Source: Acidobacteriaceae bacterium (GTDB lineage: Bacteria > Acidobacteriota > Terriglobia > Terriglobales > Acidobacteriaceae). Taken from it: 15,454 nucleotides of DNA. Shown here one piece after another: positions 1 through 7,250 of the stretch (the stretch's first letter is position 1; each line of letters begins with the position of its first letter). The position numbers and the translations under genes are program-made. The DNA is taken from contig PKXI01000415.1 in assembly GCA_003133425.1 (NCBI GenBank), positions 6,348 through 21,801 of the forward strand, read 5' to 3'. A model generated the notes under the pieces. It saw nothing but the letters and a program-made list of their open reading frames with translations. It did not search any database and was not told where the DNA came from.

Positions 1-845
1 CTGACGACCAGGGTGGGCTGGTGGATGTTTTTGAGATAGGCGAAACGCTCGCCGGGCTGCGATCCCCAGTCACCCACGGCCGCAATCTGGGCAGGCGCCA
101 CGTTTTCATTGATGGGAGCGTCGCGGTTTTCGGTGCGTGACAGGTAGCGCTTGAGAAAGGCTCGTCCGGCAGTCTGGCTGTCCTCGGAATCAGTGAAAAA
201 GACCTTGAGCCAGAGATTCTCCGGCGGATTATAGGCGGCACCGAAAATGGCCGCCGTCTCCGGGGTAATGTGGCCTTGACCATTGCCTGCGTCATGGTTG
301 CGCGGGGCGGTTCCAATCAGGATGAGCTTGCGAACCAACTCCGGTCGGTCCACCACAATCTGCTGCGCAACCATGCCGCCGATGGAAAACCCGAGCAGGT
401 CGATCTGCTTGAGGCCGAGAGCATCGATGAATGCCTCTGCATTCTTCGCCATGCCTGCAAACGTCGACTGCACCGCACCGGTAGAACTTGCTATGCCGGC
501 ATTGTTGAAGAGAATGACCTCTCGCTCCGGCGTCAGACCATCCAAAACGGCGGGGTCCCAATTATCAAGATTGCCTGCGAAGTGTTGGTTGAAGACGAGC
601 GGAATGCCGCCCGGTTTGCCCCAACGTCGGTAGGCGAAACGGATCCCGTTTGCCTCGACAAACTGAGTGGGGACGGTGATTGCTGTGTAGGTCTTCATGT
701 CGTGCTCCTTCTGATTGGGTAGGGGCGACGGGGTCGTGCCGTCTGCCGAGAGTGGATGCGCAAGCGCTGAATGCTCAAGCAAAAGCGCTGCGGCCGTGAG
801 GCTGGCGCCCTTGAGAAAAGTGCGGCGATACGGATGATGATTCAT
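1..845 (-). CDS. Alpha/beta hydrolase with Tat-type leader (C-terminus beyond window)
   Basis: This is an alpha/beta-fold hydrolase of the haloperoxidase/esterase-like group, 281 residues visible. The nucleophile elbow GFSIGG (Ser154) follows a typical oxyanion region (LVFNQHFAGNLDNW, about residues 83-96). The window ends at PTLVV, just before the strand that normally carries the catalytic Asp, so Asp and His are not visible. The chosen ATG (845) overlaps the stop of the upstream DUF1330 gene as ATGA and has GAAGGAG about 7 bp upstream. It gives a Tat-like N-terminus: RRTFLKG at residues 7-13, a hydrophobic stretch, then a possible cleavage site near ALAH (27-30). A second in-frame ATG at 698 (residue 50) also has GAAGGAG upstream and would give the usual cytosolic form starting MKTYTAI. 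It is the last visible gene of the TetR-flanked operon. The substrate is unknown. The family is secure; the start and location are less so. Confidence 0.85.
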   Translation of the reverse strand, partial: MNHHPYRRTFLKGASLTAAALLLEHSALAHPLSADGTTPSPLPNQKEHDMKTYTAITVPTQFVEANGIRFAYRRWGKPGGIPLVFNQHFAGNLDNWDPAVLDGLTPEREVILFNNAGIASSTGAVQSTFAGMAKNAEAFIDALGLKQIDLLGFSIGGMVAQQIVVDRPELVRKLILIGTAPRNHDAGNGQGHITPETAAIFGAAYNPPENLWLKVFFTDSEDSQTAGRAFLKRYLSRTENRDAPINENVAPAQIAAVGDWGSQPGERFAYLKNIHQPTLVV

Positions 846-1132
846 TGGACTCCTTCGACCAATGCGACTCGGAAGTCAGCGCCTGTGAAGCGGTGCTCAC
901 GAACTACGCGGTAGGATGGACTGTTGTACCAGGCCATTGCTGCTTTGTTTGTTGGGAATTCGAGGACGACGATGCCCTCGCTGGGGGCCCCTTCCAGGTC
1001 CTGGTGGCGACCGTACAGAACCAGGGGTTTGACCTCGTGCCCGGCGAGAGTCGCGGGGACTTGGCTGGAATAGATGGACAGCTCTTTGCTGTCGAGGGTC
1101 CTTTCGCGCGAGAAGATCAAGTAGCTGGCCAT
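842..1132 (-). CDS. DUF1330 family protein
   Basis: This 96-aa protein has the ferredoxin-like (dimeric alpha/beta barrel) pattern of DUF1330. It has an N-terminal beta strand (ASYLIFSRE), the central GIVVLEFPTNKAAMAWYNSPSY segment (about residues 52-73), and a final strand ending at VEGVQ. The EFPT...A..WY.SP.Y run is the family signature. The reading frame is open further upstream to 1234, but ATG 1132 is preceded by GGAAGGA at good spacing and begins directly at the domain. It follows the SDR gene by 108 bp. Its stop overlaps the hydrolase start by 4 bp (ATGA), so the two are probably translationally coupled. DUF1330 members have no firmly established biochemical role, so none is assigned. 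Confidence 0.85.
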   Translation of the reverse strand: MASYLIFSRERTLDSKELSIYSSQVPATLAGHEVKPLVLYGRHQDLEGAPSEGIVVLEFPTNKAAMAWYNSPSYRVVREHRFTGADFRVALVEGVQ

Positions 1133-1240
1133 ATTTCCTTCCGTGTCCCTGTTCTTGCAGCCAAAGTGACTGGGTTGCCGACATTCCTTGGTTGCGGCGG
1201 CGCGTCGTGTTTCAGGTTGCTGGGGAGACCGCAAGCCGAC

Positions 1241-1984
1241 TCAGGCGTTGGTTCCACCGTCCACGGTCAGATTCGCTCCGGTAATGTATGCGGCCTCAGG
1301 ACTGGCTACGAACGCAACCAATGCGGCGACTTCGTCCACGGTGCCATAGCGGTTGAGCGATGTCATAGCCTTCTGCGGCACTGCCCAATCGCCCGAGGCG
1401 GGATTCAAATCCGTGTCGATCGGACCAGGCTGCACATTGTTGACCGTGATCCCACGGCCACCGACTTCTCGGGACAAACCCTGGGTGAACATCTTGACGG
1501 CTCCCTTGGTAGCCGAGTAGGCGGCGAGCCCAGGAGTCATCATGCGTTCGCCGACGCAGGAGCCGATATTGATGATCCGGCCGCCGTTGTTCATGTGCTT
1601 CAGCGCCGCTTGCGTTGTAACGAATACGGCGCGAACGTTGAGGTTGAGGACGTGATCGAACTCCTCGATCGTCGCCTCCTCAAACGGCTTGGGAATCGCC
1701 GTGCCGGCGTTGTTGACCAGGATGTCGAGCGAGCCGAACGCCGCCACGATATTCGCGACCGCACCTTTGATTGCTTCGGCATCGGCCGAATCAGCCTGGA
1801 TGGCGATGGCCTTTCCGCCACTCTCTTCGATTGTCTTCACCACTGCAGCAGCCGACTTCGCATCTTTTGCGTAGGTGATGGCGACGCTCGCTCCATCTGA
1901 GGCCAAGCGCTTTGCGATGGCGGCTCCTATACCGCGCGAAGCACCGGTAACGATTGCGAATTTGCCTTCAAGTTTCTTTGACAT
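1241..1984 (-). CDS. Short-chain dehydrogenase/reductase (SDR)
   Basis: This is a classical SDR oxidoreductase of 247 aa, full length for the family. The NAD(P)-binding motif TGASRGIG is at residues 13-20 and NNAG at 91-94. The catalytic Ser142 (in INIGSCVG) and YSATK (Tyr156, Lys160) are present, as is a PGPIDTDLN segment and the C-terminal TGANLTVDGG typical of FabG-like members. ATG 1984 was chosen over the ATG at 2017 because AAGGAGAAGAG lies just upstream and the protein then starts at MSKKLEGK, the usual N-terminus. It lies 77 bp downstream of the DinB-like gene in the same orientation. Substrate and cofactor preference cannot be fixed from sequence; the pairing with DUF1330 and a hydrolase suggests small-molecule conversion or detoxification. 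A 3-oxoacyl-ACP reductase-like role is possible but not supported by neighbours. Confidence 0.93.
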   Translation of the reverse strand: MSKKLEGKFAIVTGASRGIGAAIAKRLASDGASVAITYAKDAKSAAAVVKTIEESGGKAIAIQADSADAEAIKGAVANIVAAFGSLDILVNNAGTAIPKPFEEATIEEFDHVLNLNVRAVFVTTQAALKHMNNGGRIINIGSCVGERMMTPGLAAYSATKGAVKMFTQGLSREVGGRGITVNNVQPGPIDTDLNPASGDWAVPQKAMTSLNRYGTVDEVAALVAFVASPEAAYITGANLTVDGGTNA

Positions 1985-2061
1985 TTCTCTTCTCCTTGTG
2001 GTTCGCCGAGGCTCCACTTGCCTCGTGGCGTTGTTTCAATCGGGGCCAAGAGTCCTGTGCG

Positions 2062-2541
2062 CTATTTCGTCGCCAACACTGCTTGTCCAACGTGGTATGC
2101 CAAGTGGTTCGTACGCGTGATCAGAATGGAAAAGCGATTGCGCAAGGGCTCCTTTGCGAAGTCTTCTTCAGAGACTGCTGTATGCCGCGCGACCCAATCA
2201 TTCAATGTCAGGTCGTGGAGACCTGCATCCAGCCGCTGGTTCACTTGGGCCCACCACTCACGCATCACATCGATTGGCGGCAACGTCGAAGCTCCGTCCG
2301 GTGAACTCAGGAAGACTGCATCCAACTCCGGGTGTACCCGTTCCGCAATCCCGAGCAACTGGAGCATCCTGTCGTGAGTCGATGCCAAATGACCCCAGAG
2401 ATAAACAAGCCGATTCCGGCCGGGCGCGACTTGCTTTTCGAGTGCCGACTCATCAAGACCGCCGAAGAGCTTGTTGGCCCTCTCAAGATTGCTCTTCCAT
2501 GTCGCAATGGCTACGGCAATTAAAGTTTCCTCGCTCAACAT
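2062..2541 (-). CDS. DinB-like (DUF664/DinB_2) four-helix protein
   Basis: This 159-aa protein matches the DinB/YfiT-like four-helix-bundle superfamily. Two His-containing segments expected to bind a divalent metal are visible: WGHLASTHDRM in the middle and TNHLAYHVGQAVL at the C-terminus. The frame is open to 2616, but ATG 2541 has a purine-rich GGAGAAGGGG upstream and starts the fold at MLSEETLI. Starts further up would run into the putative TetR operators. Members of this family are putative metal-dependent thiol or mycothiol/bacillithiol transferases or of unknown function. The name does not imply the DNA polymerase DinB. It is the first gene of the minus-strand operon, divergent from the TetR gene with 114 bp between the start codons. 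Confidence 0.85.
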   Translation of the reverse strand: MLSEETLIAVAIATWKSNLERANKLFGGLDESALEKQVAPGRNRLVYLWGHLASTHDRMLQLLGIAERVHPELDAVFLSSPDGASTLPPIDVMREWWAQVNQRLDAGLHDLTLNDWVARHTAVSEEDFAKEPLRNRFSILITRTNHLAYHVGQAVLATK

Positions 2542-2564
2542 GTTCTTGTTCCCCTTCTCCAATT

Positions 2565-2618
2565 CGATACGAGATGTATCGTATTGATGGCATTCTTTCG
2601 ATACACGATGTACCATTC
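2565..2618. promoter_or_regulatory. Two putative TetR operator copies in the divergent promoter
   Basis: Two 20-bp blocks, 2565-2584 and 2599-2618, start 34 bp apart and share CGATAC-N4-ATGTA-N-C at the same register. The first contains a perfect inverted repeat, ATACGA-N6-TCGTAT. The second is a degenerate version (CGATACACGATGTACC). They lie between the divergent starts of the DinB-like and TetR genes, where autoregulating TetR repressors normally bind. Operator function is inferred from position and symmetry. Confidence 0.6.
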
Positions 2619-2655
2619 AGGATTCAGGAGTTTCCTCTTTTTCTTTAGGAGCGCC

Positions 2656-3264
2656 ATGGAATCGGTGAGAAAGCAAACAGGAGCGGAGACCTCGAACGTA
2701 GGCCGGCCCAGAAGCCCGCGCATTCACCAGGCAATCTTGAAGGCCGCTGTCGACCTTGTGCTGGAAAGCGGCTTCAGGGCTATCAGCATGGACGATATCG
2801 CCGCCAAAGCCAACGTCGGGCGCATGACGATCTACCGGAGGTGGTGCAACAAGGCCGCGATCATCATGGACGCGTTTGTGGCCCGCGTGGACCCAGGTAC
2901 GCTCTTCCTGCCTGCCCGGAGTTACACGGAGAGCATACGGCTGCAGATGCGCTCGATGGCGAAGGTCTTCCGGGGCAAGGACGGGGCTCTTATCCGAGCG
3001 TTGCTCGCCGAGGCTCAATTTGACCCCAGGCTCGCCGTTGAACTGCGTGACAGATGGACAATGCCGAGACGAAAAATGGCGATTTCTTATTTTCAGCAAG
3101 GAATCAGGGATGGATTGTTGCGCACTGACGCGGACCCTGGCGCAATCATAGACATCCTTTACGCCCCCATCTACTACCGCCTCCAGATGGGCACGGGCCC
3201 CTTGTCGGATGCTTATGTCGACGAGATTTTCGACCACGCAATGAAGGGACTCAGGAAGGTCTGA
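2656..3264 (+). CDS. TetR/AcrR family transcriptional repressor
   Basis: This is a 202-aa TetR-family regulator. The N-terminal region has GRPRSPRIHQAIL (16-28), a helix ending in ESGF, and the helix-turn-helix ISMDDIAAKANVGRMTIYRRW (43-63) followed by NKAAII. The C-terminal ligand/dimer domain (about 75-202) resembles the TetR_C_11-type domain (RWTMPRRKMAISYFQQGIRDGLLR...DILYAPIYYR). ATG 2656 was chosen because TAGGAG lies 8 bp upstream; the frame extends back to 2584 but that would cover the operators. It is divergent from the DinB-SDR-DUF1330-hydrolase operon, which it probably represses in response to an unknown small molecule. Autoregulation is likely through the repeats at 2565-2618. 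Confidence 0.93.
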   Translation: MESVRKQTGAETSNVGRPRSPRIHQAILKAAVDLVLESGFRAISMDDIAAKANVGRMTIYRRWCNKAAIIMDAFVARVDPGTLFLPARSYTESIRLQMRSMAKVFRGKDGALIRALLAEAQFDPRLAVELRDRWTMPRRKMAISYFQQGIRDGLLRTDADPGAIIDILYAPIYYRLQMGTGPLSDAYVDEIFDHAMKGLRKV

Positions 3265-3292
3265 GTGATTCGGCCGGATTGCTTCGACTGAT

Positions 3293-3565
3293 TTATGCGT
3301 TGCCATTGCTGTCATCCCCCGGCTCTCTCCCCTTCATCTCCATGAGCGCCATCCTCAGTTGTTGATTCTTGATCAACAACTGACAAATCCACTCCCGTAG
3401 GCTTCGAAACCGGACTTGCCATTCTTCCGGTAGACCTTCCATCGTCCATTCCGGCGGAGCGACAACCGAAACTGGAGAGCCAACCGAAACGATTGTCCCC
3501 GGCCGCTGGACTGCGGCGATGGATGCTGCGTGCGGCGATGGTCCTCCACCCGGCGGGCCAGTCAT
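3293..3565 (-). CDS. Small protein of unknown function
   Basis: This 90-aa protein is not recognised. Residues 1-40 are Gly/Pro/Ser/Val-rich and probably disordered. Residues 40-80 (from EWTMEGLPEEW through MALMEMKGREP) are predicted helical and Trp/Arg/Gln/Leu-rich, and could form a short coiled coil or protein-protein contact. The acidic tail ends DDSNGNA. There is no signal peptide or membrane segment. ATG 3565 has GGGAGA about 6 bp upstream; the frame is open to 3685 but those codons look non-coding. It lies 164 bp downstream of the STAS-like gene in the same orientation and converges on the TetR gene (28 bp apart). Cotranscription with the STAS gene is possible. Confidence 0.5.
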   Translation of the reverse strand: MTGPPGGGPSPHAASIAAVQRPGTIVSVGSPVSVVAPPEWTMEGLPEEWQVRFRSLREWICQLLIKNQQLRMALMEMKGREPGDDSNGNA

Positions 3566-3729
3566 ATTGGTCTCCCATGTGAATTGACCCCATGTCAACA
3601 ACGGACTTTCGTGAAACGTGCGGCGTAGTTCCGGGTTCTGTGGCGCATTCTTCACTTCATGAGCCGGCATGGCGCACCGGTTCATACAGTCTTCTTCGAT
3701 TGAAGTTGACGCCCGTCTCCCCGCCGAAC

Positions 3730-3996
3730 TTACCTTTGCGGATGCGCCTCTTTATCGATCCAATCCCTGATGTAAGGCGAACAGCGGACGATGCGCATTC
3801 CTTCGGTTTCGCACACAGCGAGAAAGCGAACCGCCTTGACGTCCACCAGACTGAGTTGCTCCAGGTCTAATGCAATCTTCGGCCTGCCTTTTTCAATTTG
3901 TGCCTTCAATTCATCCAATTGCTCCTCTTGCATCCGACCAATCAGCCTGATTGTTGTGCCGTTATCTTCTGAATGGCTCTCGATTTTCAGCGTCAT
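3730..3996 (-). CDS. STAS-domain-like protein (anti-sigma factor antagonist type)
   Basis: This 88-aa single-domain protein has the STAS pattern. An N-terminal strand (TIRLIGRM, 15-22) is followed by a helix (EEQLDELKAQIEKG), then the core strand IALDLEQLSLVDVKAVRFLAVCE (41-63), and a last strand ending in SPYIRDWI. In SpoIIAA-type antagonists the loop after the core strand reads DSSG, with a Ser that is phosphorylated. Here the corresponding residues are D52-V-K-A55, so no phosphorylatable residue is present at that position. It may be a non-switchable adaptor. The start is the only ATG fitting the domain; the ribosome site upstream is weak (AGGCCC). Its upstream region contains a dense set of inverted repeats (4084-4185). 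No anti-sigma kinase gene is next to it. Confidence 0.75.
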   Translation of the reverse strand: MTLKIESHSEDNGTTIRLIGRMQEEQLDELKAQIEKGRPKIALDLEQLSLVDVKAVRFLAVCETEGMRIVRCSPYIRDWIDKEAHPQR

Positions 3997-4083
3997 GTTG
4001 TTAGGGCCTATGCCAATGAGGAAGGCACGAAGAATGCCATTTCTAACTCATTGATTAAACGAGGCTTGCACGAGGACGAGTGG

Positions 4084-4185
4084 GCCGAACATTCGGCGTT
4101 CGCTGAAACTTCGGCTTGGAGTCGTCGAGTTTCGGCGTGCCGACGCGAATCGCGTCGTTCGGCCGTACCTAGTCTGAGCGAACGC
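4084..4185. other. Nested inverted repeats, possible structured leader or regulatory element
   Basis: Several perfect inverted repeats are packed into about 100 bp of the 243-bp gap between the STAS-like gene and the sigma-54 regulator. GCGTTCGCT (4096-4104) pairs with AGCGAACGC (4177-4185). Inside it, GAAACT (4105-4110) pairs with AGTTTC (4128-4133), and CGACGCG (4141-4147) pairs with CGCGTCG (4151-4157) around a 3-nt loop. To the left, GCCGAA-CA-TTCGGC lies at 4084-4097. TTCGGC recurs at 4092, 4110, 4131 and 4158. Read as RNA this would fold as a closing stem holding two hairpins. It could be the 5' leader of the STAS gene (minus strand) or the 3' end of the sigma-54 regulator transcript. 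Confidence 0.4.
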
Positions 4186-4239
4186 AGGGCTGGCGCCGCT
4201 TGAAACACTCAGGGATGTAGATTGGGAGGGAGCTGGCGA

Positions 4240-6657
4240 TCAAGAGGTCTTGTAGCGATACCGATTAATTCCTAATTTTCGTATCTTCGATTCGAGCGTC
4301 TGCCGGGGAACTCCGAGCTTGGAAGCCGCGCCGCCGGGACCGCCGATTACGCCCTCGGAGTCCCGCAGCGCTTTCTCAATCATTTCCTTTTCTCGCTCAA
4401 CTAGATTGGCGACCAGCGGGTCAGATTTTGAGGCTGACTTTGGAATCGCTCGTGTAAGCCAGGCTTCGTCCACCGAAAAAGTCTCGCCTTCGCATAGGAT
4501 GACCGCGCGCTCAACCACGTTCTGCAACTCCCGTACATTGCCTGGCCATTCGTACGCGCGGAGAAGGTCCATGGTCTGCTTGTCTACATGCCGAATTTTC
4601 TTTCCCGCCTTCTGCGCGTAACGATCGATCAGATATCCGACCAATAGCGAGATATCCCCAATACGTTCGCGCAAAGGCGGCACTCGAATCGGAAAGACAT
4701 TAAGGCGGTAGAAAAGATCCTGACGGAACGCGCCATCGGCTATTGCCGCATCGAGGTCTCTGTTTGTCGCCGCTATCACTCGTACGTCCACCGCAATGGT
4801 TTGGCTCCCGCCAACTCGTTCAAATTCACGTTCTTGTAAAACGCGCAGTAGCGCGATCTGTGTCTCTGGCGGAAGCTCGCCTACTTCGTCGAGGAAAATG
4901 GTACCTCCGTCGGCCAATTCAAAGCGGCCCACGCGGCGTTGAAGCGCTCCCGTGAACGATCCTTTTTCATGCCCGAACAGTTCGGATGCGATGAGTGACT
5001 GGGGAATTGCTGCGCAGTTCACTTGAATAAAGGCTTTCTTTGAGCGGCGGGAGCGGTTATGAATCGCGCGGGCTAGCAGTTCCTTTCCAGTTCCGGTTTC
5101 GCCCAGGATCAGCACGGTGGAATCGGTGGGAGCCACTTTCGAAACTTGCCCCAAGACTCGGCGCAATGCATCAGAGGAGCCCACGATTTCCTCAAACATC
5201 GAAGTCCGTTCGATCTCTTCCCTCAGATAGGTCTGCTCACGAGCCAATTGGTCGCGCGAAGCAACAATCGCATCATGTTCGAGAGCGTTGGCAACTGCAA
5301 TAGACAGTTGGCCGGCCAATGCCTTCAGGAAGTCGGCTTGTTGCGTTTTGAATTTGACTCCGGCGTATCTTGTGAGCTGAATGACAGCAATTGCCTCGCC
5401 CTTGTGGACCAACGGCAAGAAATATCCGCTTGGAACGCCTTCTGTCAGGAGCAGCTGATAGAAGCGCTTGCCTTCCGGTGTGTCGTAAATCTCAGGGGCT
5501 GGCTTGTTCCCTTGAGATCCGTCCATGTACACCAGCTCCCGTGTTCGAAAGGCCTTTCCCGAGGCGGATCCATACAATGGAACTGCCATTCCTACCTTGA
5601 TCGCGCCGCGGCCTTCGCGATAGTTCACCATGCGTTGCCGAAGTTGACCGTGCGCTGGATCGGGTAGCGAGAGGCCAATCAGATCGCAACCGGTGACTTC
5701 CCTCAGCGTTGCTGCTAACGACTCAAAGAGACTTTTGAGATCGAGGTTAGCGATGAGTGCCTGCTCAATCTCCAGCAGTAAGCGCAAGCGGTCGCGTTCC
5801 GCTTCCAACAAAGACTCCGTGCGCTTCAGGTCCTCAATGTCGGTTCCCGCAACATACCAGCGGAGAAGACGGCCCTGCTCATCGCGGAAAGGGTTATAAC
5901 GAATCAGGAACCAACGATATTGCCCGTCCTTCCTCAGTGCTCGTTGTTCGAATTCAAAGGGAAGGCCGCATTCAAGGGCGTCCTTTCGCTCTTGCCGCAA
6001 CCGCACTAGGTCATCGGGGTGGAACATTCGTTCGCGAAAGTTAGGTAAAAGCAGGTCTTCGGCAGCCAAGCCGGTAAAGTCTAGCGTCGCTTGGTTGGCG
6101 TAAAGCACCATACCGCTCGGGTTCAGCACACCTAGGGTCTGCGCAATTGCGTCGGTAATTTGACGAAGCTCACGCTCCTCGTCTCGCAGCTTCTCTTCGG
6201 TTTGCTTCAGATCGTCGATGTCGGTGGCTATTCCGTACCACCTGACGATCTTGCCTGTCTCGTCATGCAGCGGCTCGCAACGAAAAAGAAACCAACGATA
6301 CACTCCATCATGGCGGCGAAGACGCGCCTGATTATCACCGGGTTCACCCGCGGCCAGCAGAGCCCTCCATGTATCCATGGTCCTCGGCAAGTCTTCAGGA
6401 TGAAACGCAGCTTGCCATCCCCATCCGCTCGACTCTTCAGAGGTCAGACCCGTATAGTCCTGCCAACGTTTGTTCGAAAACTCGTTTGTGCCGTCGGGTA
6501 GATTGCAGTAAACCTGCGCGGGAATCGTGTCGATAATCTTGCGAAGCCATGCCTCCGACGACCTCGCCTCTGCCAGGGTTTTCTCCAAGTCCTCTCGTGC
6601 TCGGCCTTGCCCGGACCTCTCGGCGATGTGTTCTTCTTCAGATTCGGGAGCGCGCAT
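4240..6657 (-). CDS. Sigma-54-dependent activator, PAS-PAS-GAF-AAA+-Fis HTH
   Basis: This 805-aa enhancer-binding protein has two PAS/PAC sensor domains (about 34-155 and 162-285, each ending in a WY.A/G.TDI.DLK segment), a linker coiled coil, and a GAF domain (about 295-465). A second coiled coil leads into the AAA+ domain (about 487-720): Walker A GETGTGKE 519-526, sigma-54 contact loop GSFTGA 566-571 (the Ser variant of GAFTGA), Walker B IFLDEVGE 587-594, arginine-finger region 647-665, and WPGNVREL 704-711. The Fis-type HTH is near 770-797. The layout resembles FhlA-like activators. The start has CTGGAG about 7 bp upstream. The cytosolic sensor likely responds to redox, gas or small ligands; no transmembrane segment is present. 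No clear -24/-12 (GG-N10-GC) target promoter was found nearby, so the target is unknown. Confidence 0.95.
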   Translation of the reverse strand: MRAPESEEEHIAERSGQGRAREDLEKTLAEARSSEAWLRKIIDTIPAQVYCNLPDGTNEFSNKRWQDYTGLTSEESSGWGWQAAFHPEDLPRTMDTWRALLAAGEPGDNQARLRRHDGVYRWFLFRCEPLHDETGKIVRWYGIATDIDDLKQTEEKLRDEERELRQITDAIAQTLGVLNPSGMVLYANQATLDFTGLAAEDLLLPNFRERMFHPDDLVRLRQERKDALECGLPFEFEQRALRKDGQYRWFLIRYNPFRDEQGRLLRWYVAGTDIEDLKRTESLLEAERDRLRLLLEIEQALIANLDLKSLFESLAATLREVTGCDLIGLSLPDPAHGQLRQRMVNYREGRGAIKVGMAVPLYGSASGKAFRTRELVYMDGSQGNKPAPEIYDTPEGKRFYQLLLTEGVPSGYFLPLVHKGEAIAVIQLTRYAGVKFKTQQADFLKALAGQLSIAVANALEHDAIVASRDQLAREQTYLREEIERTSMFEEIVGSSDALRRVLGQVSKVAPTDSTVLILGETGTGKELLARAIHNRSRRSKKAFIQVNCAAIPQSLIASELFGHEKGSFTGALQRRVGRFELADGGTIFLDEVGELPPETQIALLRVLQEREFERVGGSQTIAVDVRVIAATNRDLDAAIADGAFRQDLFYRLNVFPIRVPPLRERIGDISLLVGYLIDRYAQKAGKKIRHVDKQTMDLLRAYEWPGNVRELQNVVERAVILCEGETFSVDEAWLTRAIPKSASKSDPLVANLVEREKEMIEKALRDSEGVIGGPGGAASKLGVPRQTLESKIRKLGINRYRYKTS

Positions 6658-7250
6658 CGTTTTCTCCAGGGGTCACTTAGGTTTTTACTATTGTCGCCGT
6701 CTTCGCTTCTCGCTGCCAGTCAATTGTTTGGGCAATACTTCAGAGCGGCTAGCCGCGCCTTTGCATGAGTTGATCGAATTCCTTCAGCAGATACTCTTTG
6801 AGCGATGCGCCCGTTCCACTCAACTGTGGCATAAAACTGTTTCAACTCGAGCACAATTGAGAAGAAATGCTCCCAGAGCGCACGCTGAGGCTACCGCACA
6901 CCGATTAGAGCTGTCTAGTTCGGGCGACGCTCGATTCGCGATATCAGCCGAGTCGCTCACCGAAAATGGAATGCGAGCCACATGGGCGAATAGTCGGCTT
7001 TCCGGACAAGTGGCGTCAAACTTGCGGGCATCGTTCCTGCGGCACACGTGTGGCACACCCACGCGGCGCTTAGGTTTTGTTTCGCTGGTGGTTAAGCGGA
7101 GGGATGACTGACGGGGGTTCAGTAGCAGCTTTTCCCAGAAGGCTCAGAGTTGAGCACGCAACCGGCACACTGGGGTACCGTGGAGATCAGGTTCTATAGG
7201 GATTGGTACGGCGCAGGGAGATAGCCCGTCGCCGAATCCTCTTCGGTCCT
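6658..7250. other. Gene-free stretch between the sigma-54 activator and hipA
   Basis: About 590 bp hold no reading frame with recognisable protein features on either strand. The open frames here lack ribosome sites and have compositions like shadows. Visible structure is limited to the perfect 12-bp palindrome GCGGCTAGCCGC (6745-6756), the 10-bp palindrome CACACGTGTG (7043-7052) and a short hairpin, CCGAA-N5-TTCGG, just below the hipA stop. The promoter of the sigma-54 regulator should lie in 6660-6800. No tRNA or terminator was seen. Confidence 0.5.

Noticed and set aside
845..1900. Plus-strand open frame of 351 codons
   Set aside because: It is antisense to the clear SDR and DUF1330 genes. 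It has no ribosome site and no recognisable motif.
6830..6860. Second dif-like site near GGCATAA, which would flank hipBA with the 9446 site
   Set aside because: Only the left arm end (CATAA) matches. The right side (TTCAACTCG) lacks the XerD-arm sequence.
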